DNA of 64,000 bases from Pukyongia salina (GCF_002966125.1 NZ_CP027062.1:3118273-3182272); one strand, 5' to 3'; positions 9,050 to 17,407 are shown, numbered from the stretch's first letter. Notes: generated from the letters alone by a model not told the origin. Translations and numbers: made by a program.

Positions 9050-9601
9050 ATGGAAACCATATTTAAAAAAATAGAAGAATCACAGGTTACTTTTTCCGAA
9101 TTAATGCTGCCTTCGCATACCAATTTCAACGGAAAGATCCACGGTGGTTATATCCTTTCCCTAATGGACCAGATCGCTTTTGCCTGTGCCTCTAAACACA
9201 GCAAGAATTATTGTGTCACCGCCTCGGTAGAGACCGTGAACTTCTTAAATCCGATCGAGGTAGGAGAACTGGTTGTGATGAAGGCTTCGGTTAATTATGT
9301 GGGTAGAACCAGTATGATCATAGGGATTCGTGTGGAAGCGGAAAACATACATACCGGGCATACGAAACATTGTAATTCTTCTTATTTCACTATGGTGGCG
9401 AAGGACGAAGCCGGGAACAATATTACGGTGCCCGGGCTCGAACTGCGATCCGATGAAGAAGTAAGGCGATTTATCCGTAGTGCTAAAGAATTGCGCACAA
9501 AACGAGACAGGAAGCATATCTTTCACGATACAAATTTTGTTGTAAAAGACTATTTAGAGGAACTGAAGGATCATAGAGTGATCTTGTCTTACGATCTCTA
9601 A
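9050..9601 (+). CDS. Acyl-CoA thioesterase, hotdog fold (YciA-like)
   Basis: The product is 183 residues from the ATG at 9050 (METIFKKIEESQVTFSELM). This start avoids a 38-base overlap with rmuC and leaves a 19-bp gap. The hotdog signature is clear: LPSHTNFNGKIHGGYILSLMDQIAFACA, then TASVETVNFLNPIEVGE and VKASVNYVGRTSM-like strands. Such enzymes hydrolyse acyl-CoA to free CoA and acid in the cytoplasm. The extra 40 or so C-terminal residues are basic and contain a KRDRKHIFHD segment. It converges on the DUF5777 operon with 23 bp between the stops. Confidence 0.88.
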   Translation: METIFKKIEESQVTFSELMLPSHTNFNGKIHGGYILSLMDQIAFACASKHSKNYCVTASVETVNFLNPIEVGELVVMKASVNYVGRTSMIIGIRVEAENIHTGHTKHCNSSYFTMVAKDEAGNNITVPGLELRSDEEVRRFIRSAKELRTKRDRKHIFHDTNFVVKDYLEELKDHRVILSYDL

Positions 9602-9624
9602 TGCGAACAACAGGGCACCGAATC

Positions 9625-10512
9625 CTAAAACACCCGGCTTAAATTAAATCCGAAATAAAAATCTCCATCACCCCAGTCTCCTGCACCGCGGATTATAAAT
9701 CCGTCCTCGAACATGGGTTGTGCATTGGTAAAATGCATCTGGAATACATGTCCTCCGGTTTCCAGGTCGACCCCTACCGAGAACGGATTTTTAAAATTTG
9801 AGTTGTCATTTCGGTTTAGATGTAGCCCATAATCCATATTTATACTCCAGCGAGTAGTTAATTTATATCGGCCACCCAATCCCAATGCAAACTGGTCGTT
9901 TTTTTCATCGAAATTAAGAGAGCTGTCGTCTGCAAGTACCACTACACTGCGTGTAGCCAGGTTCTCATGAATATACGTGGGGGCTATTAATAGTGAAAGC
10001 TTGTTTGAAACTTTCCTTGAAACAAGTGCCTGAGAGGTATAAGTAAGGCGATCACTAAATTCGAAATTAGTGAACATATCTTCGTCTAGCCCGGTGTTTA
10101 TCGTCACTAAATTGTAACCCACAACCGTTAGGGGAAACCCATCCTTCTGTTGCCCGATGATCCTGTATTTAACATGAGCGCCGTAGGTTTTTTGGAGCGA
10201 ACTTCGGGCGACACCAAGATTTAGCCAGTCGTTAAGTCCGTATATAAATTTAAGTTGTGTGACGGCCTCATCCAGGCCAAAAAGATCATCGAAACCATTT
10301 TTTACGGTACCAAACCGGTGAGATACGATAAAATAGAAATCTTTTTTATGTGCCAGCTTAGTAGATTCGAAATTAACCACCTTGAGTCCCTTAAAGGCTG
10401 CATCGACCGTTTTGTCTTCAACAACCTCACTTTCCAGGGCATCGAGCAGGTCATCCTGGGCGAATCCAACCAGTGGCAGTAGTATAAATAATACAAGATA
10501 TTTTAGTTTCAT
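9625..10512 (-). CDS. DUF5777 family beta-barrel protein
   Basis: The product is 295 residues from MKLKYLVLFILLPLVGFAQ, a clear signal peptide. The eight residues upstream in the open frame precede a better ATG and are left out. The mature part is rich in alternating polar/aromatic strands (FYFIVSHRFGTV, WSINMDYGLHL) and ends in an outer-membrane-like strand GDFYFGFNLSRVF. The start overlaps the stop of the OB-fold gene (TGATG), so it is the last gene of the five-gene operon that begins with the cupredoxin. Proteins of this family recur beside YceI, cytochrome and cupredoxin genes in Bacteroidota. Its biochemical role is unknown to me. Confidence 0.75.
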   Translation of the reverse strand: MKLKYLVLFILLPLVGFAQDDLLDALESEVVEDKTVDAAFKGLKVVNFESTKLAHKKDFYFIVSHRFGTVKNGFDDLFGLDEAVTQLKFIYGLNDWLNLGVARSSLQKTYGAHVKYRIIGQQKDGFPLTVVGYNLVTINTGLDEDMFTNFEFSDRLTYTSQALVSRKVSNKLSLLIAPTYIHENLATRSVVVLADDSSLNFDEKNDQFALGLGGRYKLTTRWSINMDYGLHLNRNDNSNFKNPFSVGVDLETGGHVFQMHFTNAQPMFEDGFIIRGAGDWGDGDFYFGFNLSRVF

Positions 10513-10892
10513 CAGTTTTGATTTAAGAGAGAACATTGATCTAATTTTACTAGTTCGAACAGGTCGTCATAACCAATGCAACGCCCTTTTACCGTAAGTG
10601 TCTCACCTATCTTAAATCCGGAGATCTCTTTGGTGAAGCTACACGTCACTTTATCGTCTAGCGTTATGGTACTTCCGGCAACTTCAGAAATCACTCCTTT
10701 TACACTTACAGTTGCATTGAGTAGATCGTTGGCCGCATTTTGTTTAAATATTTCTGAAATGGATTCTGAAGTTAAAGCCGCTACTACGTCTTCCGAATCG
10801 ATCTCCCGGTGATCCTGATATAGATATTTATATCCTACAACACCTATCACCGTTATAAAAGCTACAATTACGATTATGGATTTTCGATTCAT
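10512..10892 (-). CDS. OB-fold tRNA_anti-like protein, membrane-anchored
   Basis: The product is 126 residues from MNRKSIIVIVAFITVIGVVG (an adjacent ATG at 10895 would add one Met). An N-terminal membrane anchor is followed by a helix (ALTSESISEIFKQNAANDLL) and an OB-fold with the tRNA_anti-like hallmarks VSVKGVISEV, VTCSF, GETLTVKGRCIGYDDL and DQC. In this family the domain is usually exported rather than RNA-binding. It sits between yceI and the DUF5777 gene in the redox operon. I read its role as an accessory envelope factor and cannot say more. Confidence 0.8.
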   Translation of the reverse strand: MNRKSIIVIVAFITVIGVVGYKYLYQDHREIDSEDVVAALTSESISEIFKQNAANDLLNATVSVKGVISEVAGSTITLDDKVTCSFTKEISGFKIGETLTVKGRCIGYDDLFELVKLDQCSLLNQN

Positions 10893-10896
10893 CATG

Positions 10897-11445
10897 CTAA
10901 TTGGATAGAGAGAAATTGGCATTGACCTCCACCTCCTCAGCGACCTTCTTACTCACGATTGCCGGTATTCTAATGTCGAAATCGGTTGGCTTCAGTTTAA
11001 AATCTGTAGATAGAACCGTAAACTGATCTTCCCGCCATATCTTCACCGGGACATGAATATCCCGGGTTACACCATGAAGTGTTATACTGCCATTGATTCT
11101 GAATTCCGTAGGAGTGTCACTCACTGCATCCTTATTGAAATTAACAATGGTACCCTTAAAAACCGCCTTTGGGAATTTTGAGGATTCTACATAATTCTCA
11201 TTAAAGTGTTCCTCCATAAGTGCGATCTTAAATCGGAACCCTTTCATCAACGCCAGGGCGGCAAACTCCCCTGTCTCGGTGTTCAGGATGGCACTTACAT
11301 CCTTATTGATCGCTCTAACCTCTTCAAAGGAAGGTACAGAGGCTTCGAAATTAATCGTTCCACTTTTGGTTTTCAGTTTAGACTGGCCAAAAGCTGAAAC
11401 GAAAACGAGCATCAATACGCTGAGAATAAATAGTAATTTCTTCAT
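10897..11445 (-). CDS. YceI family protein
   Basis: The product is 182 residues with signal peptide MKKLLFILSVLMLVFVSAFGQ. The lipocalin-like YceI fold shows as KTKSGTINFEASVPSFEEV near the start, FPKAVFKGTIVNFN in the middle, and INGSITLHGVTRDIHVPVKIW followed by FKLKPTDFDIRIPAIVSKKVAEEVEVNANFSL at the end. YceI proteins bind long-chain or isoprenoid lipids in the periplasm. Here it lies between a haem lipoprotein gene and an OB-fold gene, which suggests a quinone-like ligand in a redox context. That link is inference. Confidence 0.9.
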   Translation of the reverse strand: MKKLLFILSVLMLVFVSAFGQSKLKTKSGTINFEASVPSFEEVRAINKDVSAILNTETGEFAALALMKGFRFKIALMEEHFNENYVESSKFPKAVFKGTIVNFNKDAVSDTPTEFRINGSITLHGVTRDIHVPVKIWREDQFTVLSTDFKLKPTDFDIRIPAIVSKKVAEEVEVNANFSLSN

Positions 11446-11455
11446 CGGGCTTAGA

Positions 11456-11830
11456 TTAGTTTTCCAGGAGTCCGTCGTTATTCCATTGTAAAATGAGATC
11501 GATCGTAGCCTGAGGAAGCCTGGGGCCGCCCAGTGGCATGAGTCCCTGGGCTCCTTCCGGACGACTTATTCTGTCCAGCAATCCACGGTTCTCCACTGCC
11601 TGCTTTACATTTGTATAAGTCACCAAAGGCATAGGTGCCCCGTTTTGCGGCGGGTTAGAATGACATTGCTGGCAAATATTATCAAATACAAAACGTACGT
11701 CCTGGAAAGTTACCAGATCTACAGGCACCTCCTGCTGTACAGGCATCAGCTCGTCGATATTCCTGGTAGTACAGCCATGTAGTAGAAAGAACATGGCTGT
11801 TCCTATCACTATTCTATTAAGTAATCTCAT
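11456..11830 (-). CDS. Mono-haem c-type cytochrome-like lipoprotein
   Basis: The 124-residue product has a lipobox at LLHGC (Cys20) and a single haem c motif, CQQCH, at residues 53-57, preceded by VRFVFDNI as in cytochrome c domains of planctomycete/Bacteroidota type. A candidate axial methionine is in GLMPLGG near residue 98. The C-terminus (ATIDLILQWNNDGLLEN) is the usual last helix. It should be an envelope electron carrier. It lies 12 bp after the cupredoxin gene, so the two probably exchange electrons. Confidence 0.85.
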   Translation of the reverse strand: MRLLNRIVIGTAMFFLLHGCTTRNIDELMPVQQEVPVDLVTFQDVRFVFDNICQQCHSNPPQNGAPMPLVTYTNVKQAVENRGLLDRISRPEGAQGLMPLGGPRLPQATIDLILQWNNDGLLEN

Positions 11831-11842
11831 TACCGGTTTTAC

Positions 11843-12418
11843 TTACTGTATTACGACTTTGGTAGTATGAGACAGATCTCCGGAGTTTACCTGTACAAAG
11901 TAGATTCCCGGCTGTAAGGCGGACACTTCCAGGGTGCTGAAATTTCCTTCGTCAACGTTCTGCATTACAAGCTGGCCTGCAAGATTATGTACTTTATAAC
12001 TATCTATCTTCAAGAGTGAGAAGATGTGTAATTGGTCGCTGGCAGGATTGGGATAAAAAGTTAAGCTTTTTACAAATTTCTCCTCTACAGACAGGATATC
12101 CTGTACGGTAACTGTACCCACCATATTGGCATGTACGTCACAACCGTAGTCGTTGGTTCCCAGTTCTGTGAATGTAAATGAGAATTGTGTCCCCATTCCG
12201 GTAATAATACCACTGTCGAAAGCCTGCTGACTCCCGGGATCGCTGGTTACACTGTGGGGAAGGCCATCTGTCCATGTCCATCGTACAGTATCCCCTATTT
12301 CGACCGTTGGGCTGGCCGGAGCGCCACTTACACCAACTTCCCAGTCGATATCGAAAGTGGTTTGTGCGGAAATAGAAATTGTAACGAAGAGGGCAATGAC
12401 AAGTAAAAACTTTTTCAT
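11843..12418 (-). CDS. Cupredoxin (plastocyanin-like) with T9SS type A sorting domain
   Basis: The product is 191 residues with signal peptide MKKFLLVIALFVTISISAQ. The cupredoxin domain (residues 22-110) has a complete type-1 copper set: His55 in GLPHSV and Cys93, His96 and Met99 in YGCDVHANM. The C-terminal 75 residues form a type A sorting domain (LTFYPNPASDQLHI, then GIYFVQV and KVVIQ), so it should be exported by the type IX system and attached at the cell surface. It is the first gene of the minus-strand operon. A blue copper electron carrier displayed on the surface beside a haem lipoprotein fits an extracellular or outer-membrane electron path. Confidence 0.88.
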   Translation of the reverse strand: MKKFLLVIALFVTISISAQTTFDIDWEVGVSGAPASPTVEIGDTVRWTWTDGLPHSVTSDPGSQQAFDSGIITGMGTQFSFTFTELGTNDYGCDVHANMVGTVTVQDILSVEEKFVKSLTFYPNPASDQLHIFSLLKIDSYKVHNLAGQLVMQNVDEGNFSTLEVSALQPGIYFVQVNSGDLSHTTKVVIQ

Positions 12419-12489
12419 AATCGATTAATTAAAGGTTAATAAGGTTATATGTATAAAACAACCCTGATCGATTATTTCCTACTTAAATC

Positions 12490-12517
12490 AAAAAAAAACT
12501 CCGGGCGAGCCGGAGTT
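12490..12517 (-). terminator. Intrinsic terminator after carB
   Basis: Read on the minus strand, the stem AACTCCGG/CCGGAGTT (plus positions 12497-12504 and 12510-12517) is followed by a run of Ts. It lies 25 bp past the carB stop. Confidence 0.85.
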
Positions 12518-12541
12518 ATTGGTACTATATATACCTGGTTT

Positions 12542-15394
12542 CTATCGAGTTAGATACATCTTTCTTCGGGAATACAATTCATAGAATTCGTCATCCTTTA
12601 AGCTATCTATAAAGAGAATGCTCTCCCCGGTACTTTTCATTTCCGGGCCGAGTTGTTTATTCACGTTCGGGAACTTATTAAAGCTGAATACCGGTTGTTT
12701 GATCGCGTATCCTTCCAGTTTCGGATTGAATTTAAAATCGGTTACTTTCTTATCGCCCAACATTACTTTGGTGGCGTAGTTTACGTAAGGTTCTCCATAT
12801 GCCTTTGCGATAAAGGGAACGGTTCTGGACGCTCTGGGGTTGGCTTCGATAATATACACCTGGTCGTCCTTTATGGCGAATTGTATATTAATTAGACCCA
12901 CTGTGTTTAGCGCCAGCGCGATCTTTTTAGTGTGATCCTTTATTTGCTGCATCACAAATTCACCCAGATTGAACGGTGGTAAAGTAGCGTTAGAATCGCC
13001 CGAATGAATTCCACACGGCTCTATATGCTCCATGATCCCGATAATATAAACGTTCTCACCATCGCAGATAGCATCGGCCTCTGCTTCTATGGCTCCATCC
13101 AGATAGTGGTCCAGTAATAATTTATTGTTAGGTATCTTTCTGAGCAGGTCCACCACATGTTCTTCCAGTTCCTGCTTGTTGATCACGATCTTCATTCCCT
13201 GCCCACCTAATACATAGGACGGACGAATAAGCAATGGAAAATCCAGTTCATCAGCAAGCTGTAATGCCTCCTCTGTGGTTTCGGCAGTTCCAAATTCGGG
13301 ATACGGGATATTGTTCTCCTTTAATAAGGTTGAAAAACTTCCCCTGTCCTCGGCCAGGTCCAGAGCCTGGTAGCTGGTACCCATGATCTTGATTCCGTAT
13401 CGATCCAGTTTTTCGGCAAGCTTTAGGGCGGTTTGTCCGCCAAGTTGCACGATCACACCTTCCGGTTTCTCATGCCTGATAATATCGTATATATGTTCCC
13501 AGAAAACCGGTTCGAAGTATAGCTTATCGGCCACGTCGAAATCTGTTGATACAGTCTCCGGGTTACAGTTTATCATGATCGTTTCGTATCCCACCTCACT
13601 GGCGGCCAGTACTCCGTGAACACAGCAGTAATCGAACTCGATCCCCTGGCCAATACGATTAGGTCCCGATCCCAGTACAATGATCTTTTTTCGGTCTGTA
13701 ACAACGCTATCGTTCTCGGCATATTCCTTACCATCGGCAGTAACCATTTCATTTTCGAACGTGGAATAGTAATAAGGAGTTTCGGCTTTAAATTCGGCCG
13801 CACAGGTATCTACCAGTTTATAAACTCTCTGAATATTTAGTTCGTCCCTTTTGTTGTACACCTGGCTCTCAAGACATTTAAGCATATGTGCTATTTGTCT
13901 GTCGCCATATCCTTTTTGTTTTGCTTCCAGTAATAATTCTCTTGGAAGGGTGTCCAGTGTATAGCCGGAGATCTCTTTTTCCAGCTGATATAATTCCTCG
14001 TATTGTTTGAGGAACCACATATCGATCCTGGTGATCTCGTGTATTCTGCTTAGAGGTATTCCCATCTGGATGGCATCGTAGATCACAAATACCCGGTCCC
14101 AACTTGCATATGTAAGCTTTTCTATGATCTGATCGTAATTGGTATAGCTCTTCCCATCTGCACCCAGACCATTACGCTTTATTTCAAGGGATTGAGTAGC
14201 CTTGTGTAAAGCCTCCTGGAAAGATCTACCAATTCCCATTACCTCACCAACAGCCTTCATTTGGAGGCCAAGGGTACGTTCGGAGCCTTCAAACTTATCG
14301 AAGTTCCATCGCGGAATCTTTACAATCACATAATCCAGGGTAGGTTCGAATAAAGCAGAAGTAGACTTGGTGATCTGGTTGTCCAGTTCATCCAGGTGAT
14401 AGCCTATGGCTAGTTTAGATGCGATCTTTGCGATGGGGTATCCGGTGGCTTTAGAAGCCAGCGCAGACGAACGAGAAACCCTCGGGTTGATCTCGATGGC
14501 GATGATCTCTTCCTTCTCATCCGGACTCACAGCAAACTGCACATTACAACCTCCTGCAAAATCCCCTATACTTCGCATCATCTTTATAGCCATATCCCGC
14601 ATTCGCTGATAACAGGTATCACTAAGAGTCATGGCTGGAGCCACAGTTATGGAATCGCCTGTGTGAATCCCCATGGGGTCCATATTCTCAATGGTACAGA
14701 TGATCACCACATTATCGTTACTGTCCCGCAGTAATTCTAGCTCGTATTCTTTCCAGCCCAGTAGTGCCTTATCTATAAGAACCTCGTGAATTGGAGAAGC
14801 TTCCAAACCACGCGTAAGTAGTTCGTCAAATTGATCTTCGGTGTGTACAAAAGAAGCCCCCGTACCACCTAGTGTAAAAGAAGGACGAATTACCACCGGA
14901 AATCCAAATTCCTGGGCGATCTCTTTCCCTTTCAGAAAAGAGTTTGCGATTTTCGCAGGTGCCACTGGGATCCCGATCTTATTCATCAGGTTTTTAAACT
15001 GTTCCCGGTCTTCAGTAATATTGATAGCAGCAATATCCACCCCAATGATCTCCACGTCAAAATCCTTCCATATCCCTTTTTCATCTGCCTCTATACATAA
15101 ATTAAGCGCCGTTTGCCCACCCATGGTTGGCAGTACGGCATCTATCTGGGGGTGCTCCTTCAGGATCTTAACGATAGATTTGGTATTGAGAGGTAACAGG
15201 TAAACGTGATCGGCCATGGTAGGATCTGTCATGATCGTGGCCGGATTCGAATTGATAAGAATGGTTTCTATGCCATCTTCCCTTAACGATCGCAACGATT
15301 GCGATCCGGAGTAATCAAATTCGCAGGCCTGACCAATGATGATGGGACCAGAACCGATAATTAAAATGGATTTTAAAGCGTTGTTTTTGGGCAT
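12542..15394 (-). CDS. carB: Carbamoyl-phosphate synthase large subunit, lacking the allosteric domain
   Basis: The product is 950 residues and makes carbamoyl phosphate for pyrimidines and arginine. The two homologous synthetase halves are visible: IIGSGPIIIGQACEFDYSG opens the first, and VLGSGPNRIGQGIEFDYCC near residue 570 opens the second. Each is followed by its ATP-grasp domain (PVVIRPSFTLGGTGASF; PLLIRPSYVLGGQGMKIV) and an IEANPRASRT/IEINPRVSRS motif. The E. coli enzyme has about 1073 residues; this one stops (RRKMYLTR) where the C-terminal MGS-like allosteric domain should begin. UMP/ornithine control through that domain would therefore be absent. The small subunit gene is not in the window. 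Confidence 0.96.
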   Translation of the reverse strand: MPKNNALKSILIIGSGPIIIGQACEFDYSGSQSLRSLREDGIETILINSNPATIMTDPTMADHVYLLPLNTKSIVKILKEHPQIDAVLPTMGGQTALNLCIEADEKGIWKDFDVEIIGVDIAAINITEDREQFKNLMNKIGIPVAPAKIANSFLKGKEIAQEFGFPVVIRPSFTLGGTGASFVHTEDQFDELLTRGLEASPIHEVLIDKALLGWKEYELELLRDSNDNVVIICTIENMDPMGIHTGDSITVAPAMTLSDTCYQRMRDMAIKMMRSIGDFAGGCNVQFAVSPDEKEEIIAIEINPRVSRSSALASKATGYPIAKIASKLAIGYHLDELDNQITKSTSALFEPTLDYVIVKIPRWNFDKFEGSERTLGLQMKAVGEVMGIGRSFQEALHKATQSLEIKRNGLGADGKSYTNYDQIIEKLTYASWDRVFVIYDAIQMGIPLSRIHEITRIDMWFLKQYEELYQLEKEISGYTLDTLPRELLLEAKQKGYGDRQIAHMLKCLESQVYNKRDELNIQRVYKLVDTCAAEFKAETPYYYSTFENEMVTADGKEYAENDSVVTDRKKIIVLGSGPNRIGQGIEFDYCCVHGVLAASEVGYETIMINCNPETVSTDFDVADKLYFEPVFWEHIYDIIRHEKPEGVIVQLGGQTALKLAEKLDRYGIKIMGTSYQALDLAEDRGSFSTLLKENNIPYPEFGTAETTEEALQLADELDFPLLIRPSYVLGGQGMKIVINKQELEEHVVDLLRKIPNNKLLLDHYLDGAIEAEADAICDGENVYIIGIMEHIEPCGIHSGDSNATLPPFNLGEFVMQQIKDHTKKIALALNTVGLINIQFAIKDDQVYIIEANPRASRTVPFIAKAYGEPYVNYATKVMLGDKKVTDFKFNPKLEGYAIKQPVFSFNKFPNVNKQLGPEMKSTGESILFIDSLKDDEFYELYSRRKMYLTR

Positions 15395-15450
15395 TTTTAG
15401 TGTACTTTTTTTACTGCGCTAAAATTACGGCGCGACAGGGTATAAAAAAA

Positions 15451-15479
15451 AGGTGTTGCTATTAAAACAACACCTTTTT
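15451..15479 (-). terminator. Intrinsic terminator after rpmH
   Basis: The stem AGGTGTTG (15451-15458) with CAACACCT (15468-15475) is flanked by long A and T runs on both sides, so it could work on either strand. It separates rpmH from carB. Confidence 0.8.
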
Positions 15480-15497
15480 ATTTATGAGTTATCAACA

Positions 15498-15656
15498 TTA
15501 TTTTTTGTGACGAGGTTCAGAAGAAACAGATAATTTCTTTCGGCCTTTCGCTCTGCGAGAAGCCAATACCTTCCTACCGTTTACAGATGCCATTCGCTCT
15601 CTAAACCCATGCTTGTTACGTCTCTTTCTCTTCGACGGTTGAAATGTTCTTTTCAT
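15498..15656 (-). CDS. rpmH: 50S ribosomal protein L34
   Basis: This is a 52-residue protein read directly from the minus strand. It begins [20 protein letters not shown] and ends RHKK, the unmistakable L34 sequence, very basic and lacking cysteine. It is a late-assembling component of the large ribosomal subunit. The gene is monocistronic in appearance, with a canonical promoter upstream and a hairpin terminator downstream. The usual partners rnpA and dnaA are not adjacent here. Confidence 0.98.
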   Translation of the reverse strand: MKRTFQPSKRKRRNKHGFRERMASVNGRKVLASRRAKGRKKLSVSSEPRHKK

Positions 15657-15718
15657 TGTAAATTAGCTTAAATCTTCTGAAATATACTTTTGTATAGACC
15701 TTCTCTGAAAGTCGGGTG

Positions 15719-15749
15719 CAAATATACAATCATTTTTTACTTTCCCAAA
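15719..15749 (-). promoter_or_regulatory. Canonical Bacteroidota promoter of rpmH
   Basis: On the minus strand TTTG (15746-15749) is separated by exactly 19 bases from TATATTTG (15719-15726). This fits the TTTG-N19-TAnnTTTG consensus of the Bacteroidota primary sigma factor and leaves a leader of about 55 nt. Confidence 0.85.
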
Positions 15750-15782
15750 CACAAGAACAAAAATATTTAGGATTGTTTTTCA

Positions 15783-15790
15783 TACCTTTG
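15783..15790 (+). promoter_or_regulatory. -7 box TACCTTTG upstream of the DUF6263 gene
   Basis: A perfect TAnnTTTG match lies 23 bases before the GTG start. It supports that start, since the frame cannot extend through it. Confidence 0.55.
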
Positions 15791-15813
15791 AACCCTTCAA
15801 AAAACAAACCTAA

Positions 15814-16701
15814 GTGAAAAATTCCTTATACATTTTCCTGCTGTTGTTTTACTTCGGAAGTACGGCAATCCAAGCGCAACACGAACTCTCCTACCAACTT
15901 AAATTGGGAGATAGTTTTAAGATCGCGCAAAAAGCCGTTCAGAATATAAAAATGACCATGGAAGGCGAAGATCACAATATGACAAACACCCTGGCAGGGG
16001 TTTTCGATTTCAAAGTACAGGAAATTACGGAAGACTCCTATATTATCCGAACCTCCTTCCAAAACTTTATGTTCAAGACCGAATCTGATATCTATGGAAC
16101 ACTTAACGATGTGGATACGAGCAGGGAGACCGATGAAGAAGATATAGAAGCAAATGTCTTTAAAGGATTGATCGATGTCCCGTTCTATATCACCCTTCGG
16201 AAGGACGGTAAGATCACGTCCCTCGACGGTGTTGAAGCTTTGCTTGATAATATGGTTAAGAACGCCGGGATCGAGGATAATTTCACCAGGGAATTAATAA
16301 AGGAAGGAGTCTCAGGCCAGTTTGGCTCTGAAAGTCTTTCCGAAAGTATAGAACAACTTACCTACTTGTTTCCTGCATCGAAGGTTGCCGTATCCGATAG
16401 CTGGCAAAATGAGTATACAGGCGATATGAAAGCTCAGAATACCTGGACACTGGATTCGTATAACGATTCAGAATTTGTGCTTTCCGGTACTGCTACAGTA
16501 CAAATGAAAACCAACGACGATTCGGTGGTCATGGAATTAGAGGGTACGCAGGATAGTGTAGCCGTAATAGCCACAGACAACGGGTTTCTACGATCACTCA
16601 AGGTAGAACAACAAACAAAAGGTATTACTACAATGAACGACATGGGTGGTGTCGAGGTCGATACTACTCTGGATGCGATAATTACTTACAAAAGACTATA
16701 A
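15814..16701 (+). CDS. Exported DUF6263-like protein
   Basis: The product is 295 residues starting at GTG. It has a signal peptide (MKNSLYIFLLLFYFGSTAIQAQ) followed by a beta-rich domain (LSYQLKLGDSFKIAQKAVQNIK, then FDFKVQEITEDSYIIRTSF and LFPASKVAVSDSWQNEY). This layout resembles the DUF6263 family of Bacteroidota; the assignment is from memory of the pattern and no function is known. A TPR protein gene follows after 3 bp, so the pair is likely co-transcribed. The GTG start is supported by the -7 box just upstream. Confidence 0.7.
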   Translation: MKNSLYIFLLLFYFGSTAIQAQHELSYQLKLGDSFKIAQKAVQNIKMTMEGEDHNMTNTLAGVFDFKVQEITEDSYIIRTSFQNFMFKTESDIYGTLNDVDTSRETDEEDIEANVFKGLIDVPFYITLRKDGKITSLDGVEALLDNMVKNAGIEDNFTRELIKEGVSGQFGSESLSESIEQLTYLFPASKVAVSDSWQNEYTGDMKAQNTWTLDSYNDSEFVLSGTATVQMKTNDDSVVMELEGTQDSVAVIATDNGFLRSLKVEQQTKGITTMNDMGGVEVDTTLDAIITYKRL

Positions 16702-16704
16702 TTT

Positions 16705-17262
16705 ATGTTTAACAAATACATCAAACTCGTTTTGGCAGCGGCATCGATTGGTGCAGCAGTCTGGCAGTTCTACGAGACCAATATTGGAAACGGGATCATG
16801 TTCATTCTCCTTGCACTGATCTTTATTTTTCTGTATTACAAGAACGAGCTTATTTTACTTGCCTTTCTTCAACTTCGGAAACAAAACTTCGAAGGCGCTA
16901 AAAAATGGCTTGACAGGATCAAGAACCCGGAAGCTGCCCTGGTTACCAAACAACAAGGCTACTACAACTACCTCAACGGTCTCATGGTCTCTCAAACTAA
17001 TATGAATGAGGCGGAGAAATATTTCAAAAAGGCAGAAAAACTGGGACTCTCCATGAGTACCGATATGGCCATGGTGAAGCTCAACCTGGCAGGTATTGCC
17101 ATGACCAAGAACAGAAAACGGGAAGCCGAGATGCTGCTCACCGAAGCAAAAAAACTCGACAAGCAGAACATGCTGGACGAGCAGATCAAAATGATGAAGC
17201 AGCAGATGAAACGCGCCGGACAACCGCGACAGCAATTTGGCCGAGGCGGTCGAAGACGATAG
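16705..17262 (+). CDS. Membrane protein with two N-terminal spans and a TPR-like tail
   Basis: The product is 185 residues. Two hydrophobic segments lie at about residues 8-22 and 28-46 (GNGIMFILLALIFIFLYY). An alpha-helical stretch of TPR type follows (GYYNYLNGLMVSQTNMNEAEKYFKKAEKLG, then AMVKLNLAGIAMTKNRKREAEMLLTEAKKL), ending in a basic, glycine-rich tail, RQQFGRGGRRR. TPR helices normally hold partner proteins; the tail suggests contact with nucleic acid or acidic lipid. It follows the DUF6263-like gene by 3 bp. I do not recognise a specific family function. Confidence 0.75.
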   Translation: MFNKYIKLVLAAASIGAAVWQFYETNIGNGIMFILLALIFIFLYYKNELILLAFLQLRKQNFEGAKKWLDRIKNPEAALVTKQQGYYNYLNGLMVSQTNMNEAEKYFKKAEKLGLSMSTDMAMVKLNLAGIAMTKNRKREAEMLLTEAKKLDKQNMLDEQIKMMKQQMKRAGQPRQQFGRGGRRR

Positions 17263-17316
17263 GCCCCTGTTTAAGTTTTCTTAAAATTTATAGGATTATT
17301 CTCACGTGAATAGGTA

Positions 17317-17350
17317 CTTTATCGATATTTTTATACACTTTATCGATAAT
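17317..17350 (+). promoter_or_regulatory. Paired TTTATCGATA motifs upstream of the thioredoxin-fold gene
   Basis: Two ACTTTATCGATA sites have their ATCGAT cores at 17321-17326 and 17342-17347, 21 bp apart, about two helical turns. A closely similar pair lies upstream of the ECF sigma gene at 34210. They may be a binding site for a dimeric regulator; this is unproven. Confidence 0.35.
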
Positions 17351-17376
17351 TTAATCTAAATTCCTTCTTTCCTCGT

Positions 17377-17384
17377 TACCTTTG
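17377..17384 (+). promoter_or_regulatory. -7 box TACCTTTG upstream of the thioredoxin-fold gene
   Basis: A perfect TAnnTTTG lies 23 bases before the ATG at 17408 and about 30 bp after the paired ATCGAT motifs. Confidence 0.6.
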
Positions 17385-17407
17385 GCAGACTAACCAAATC
17401 GCGACCT

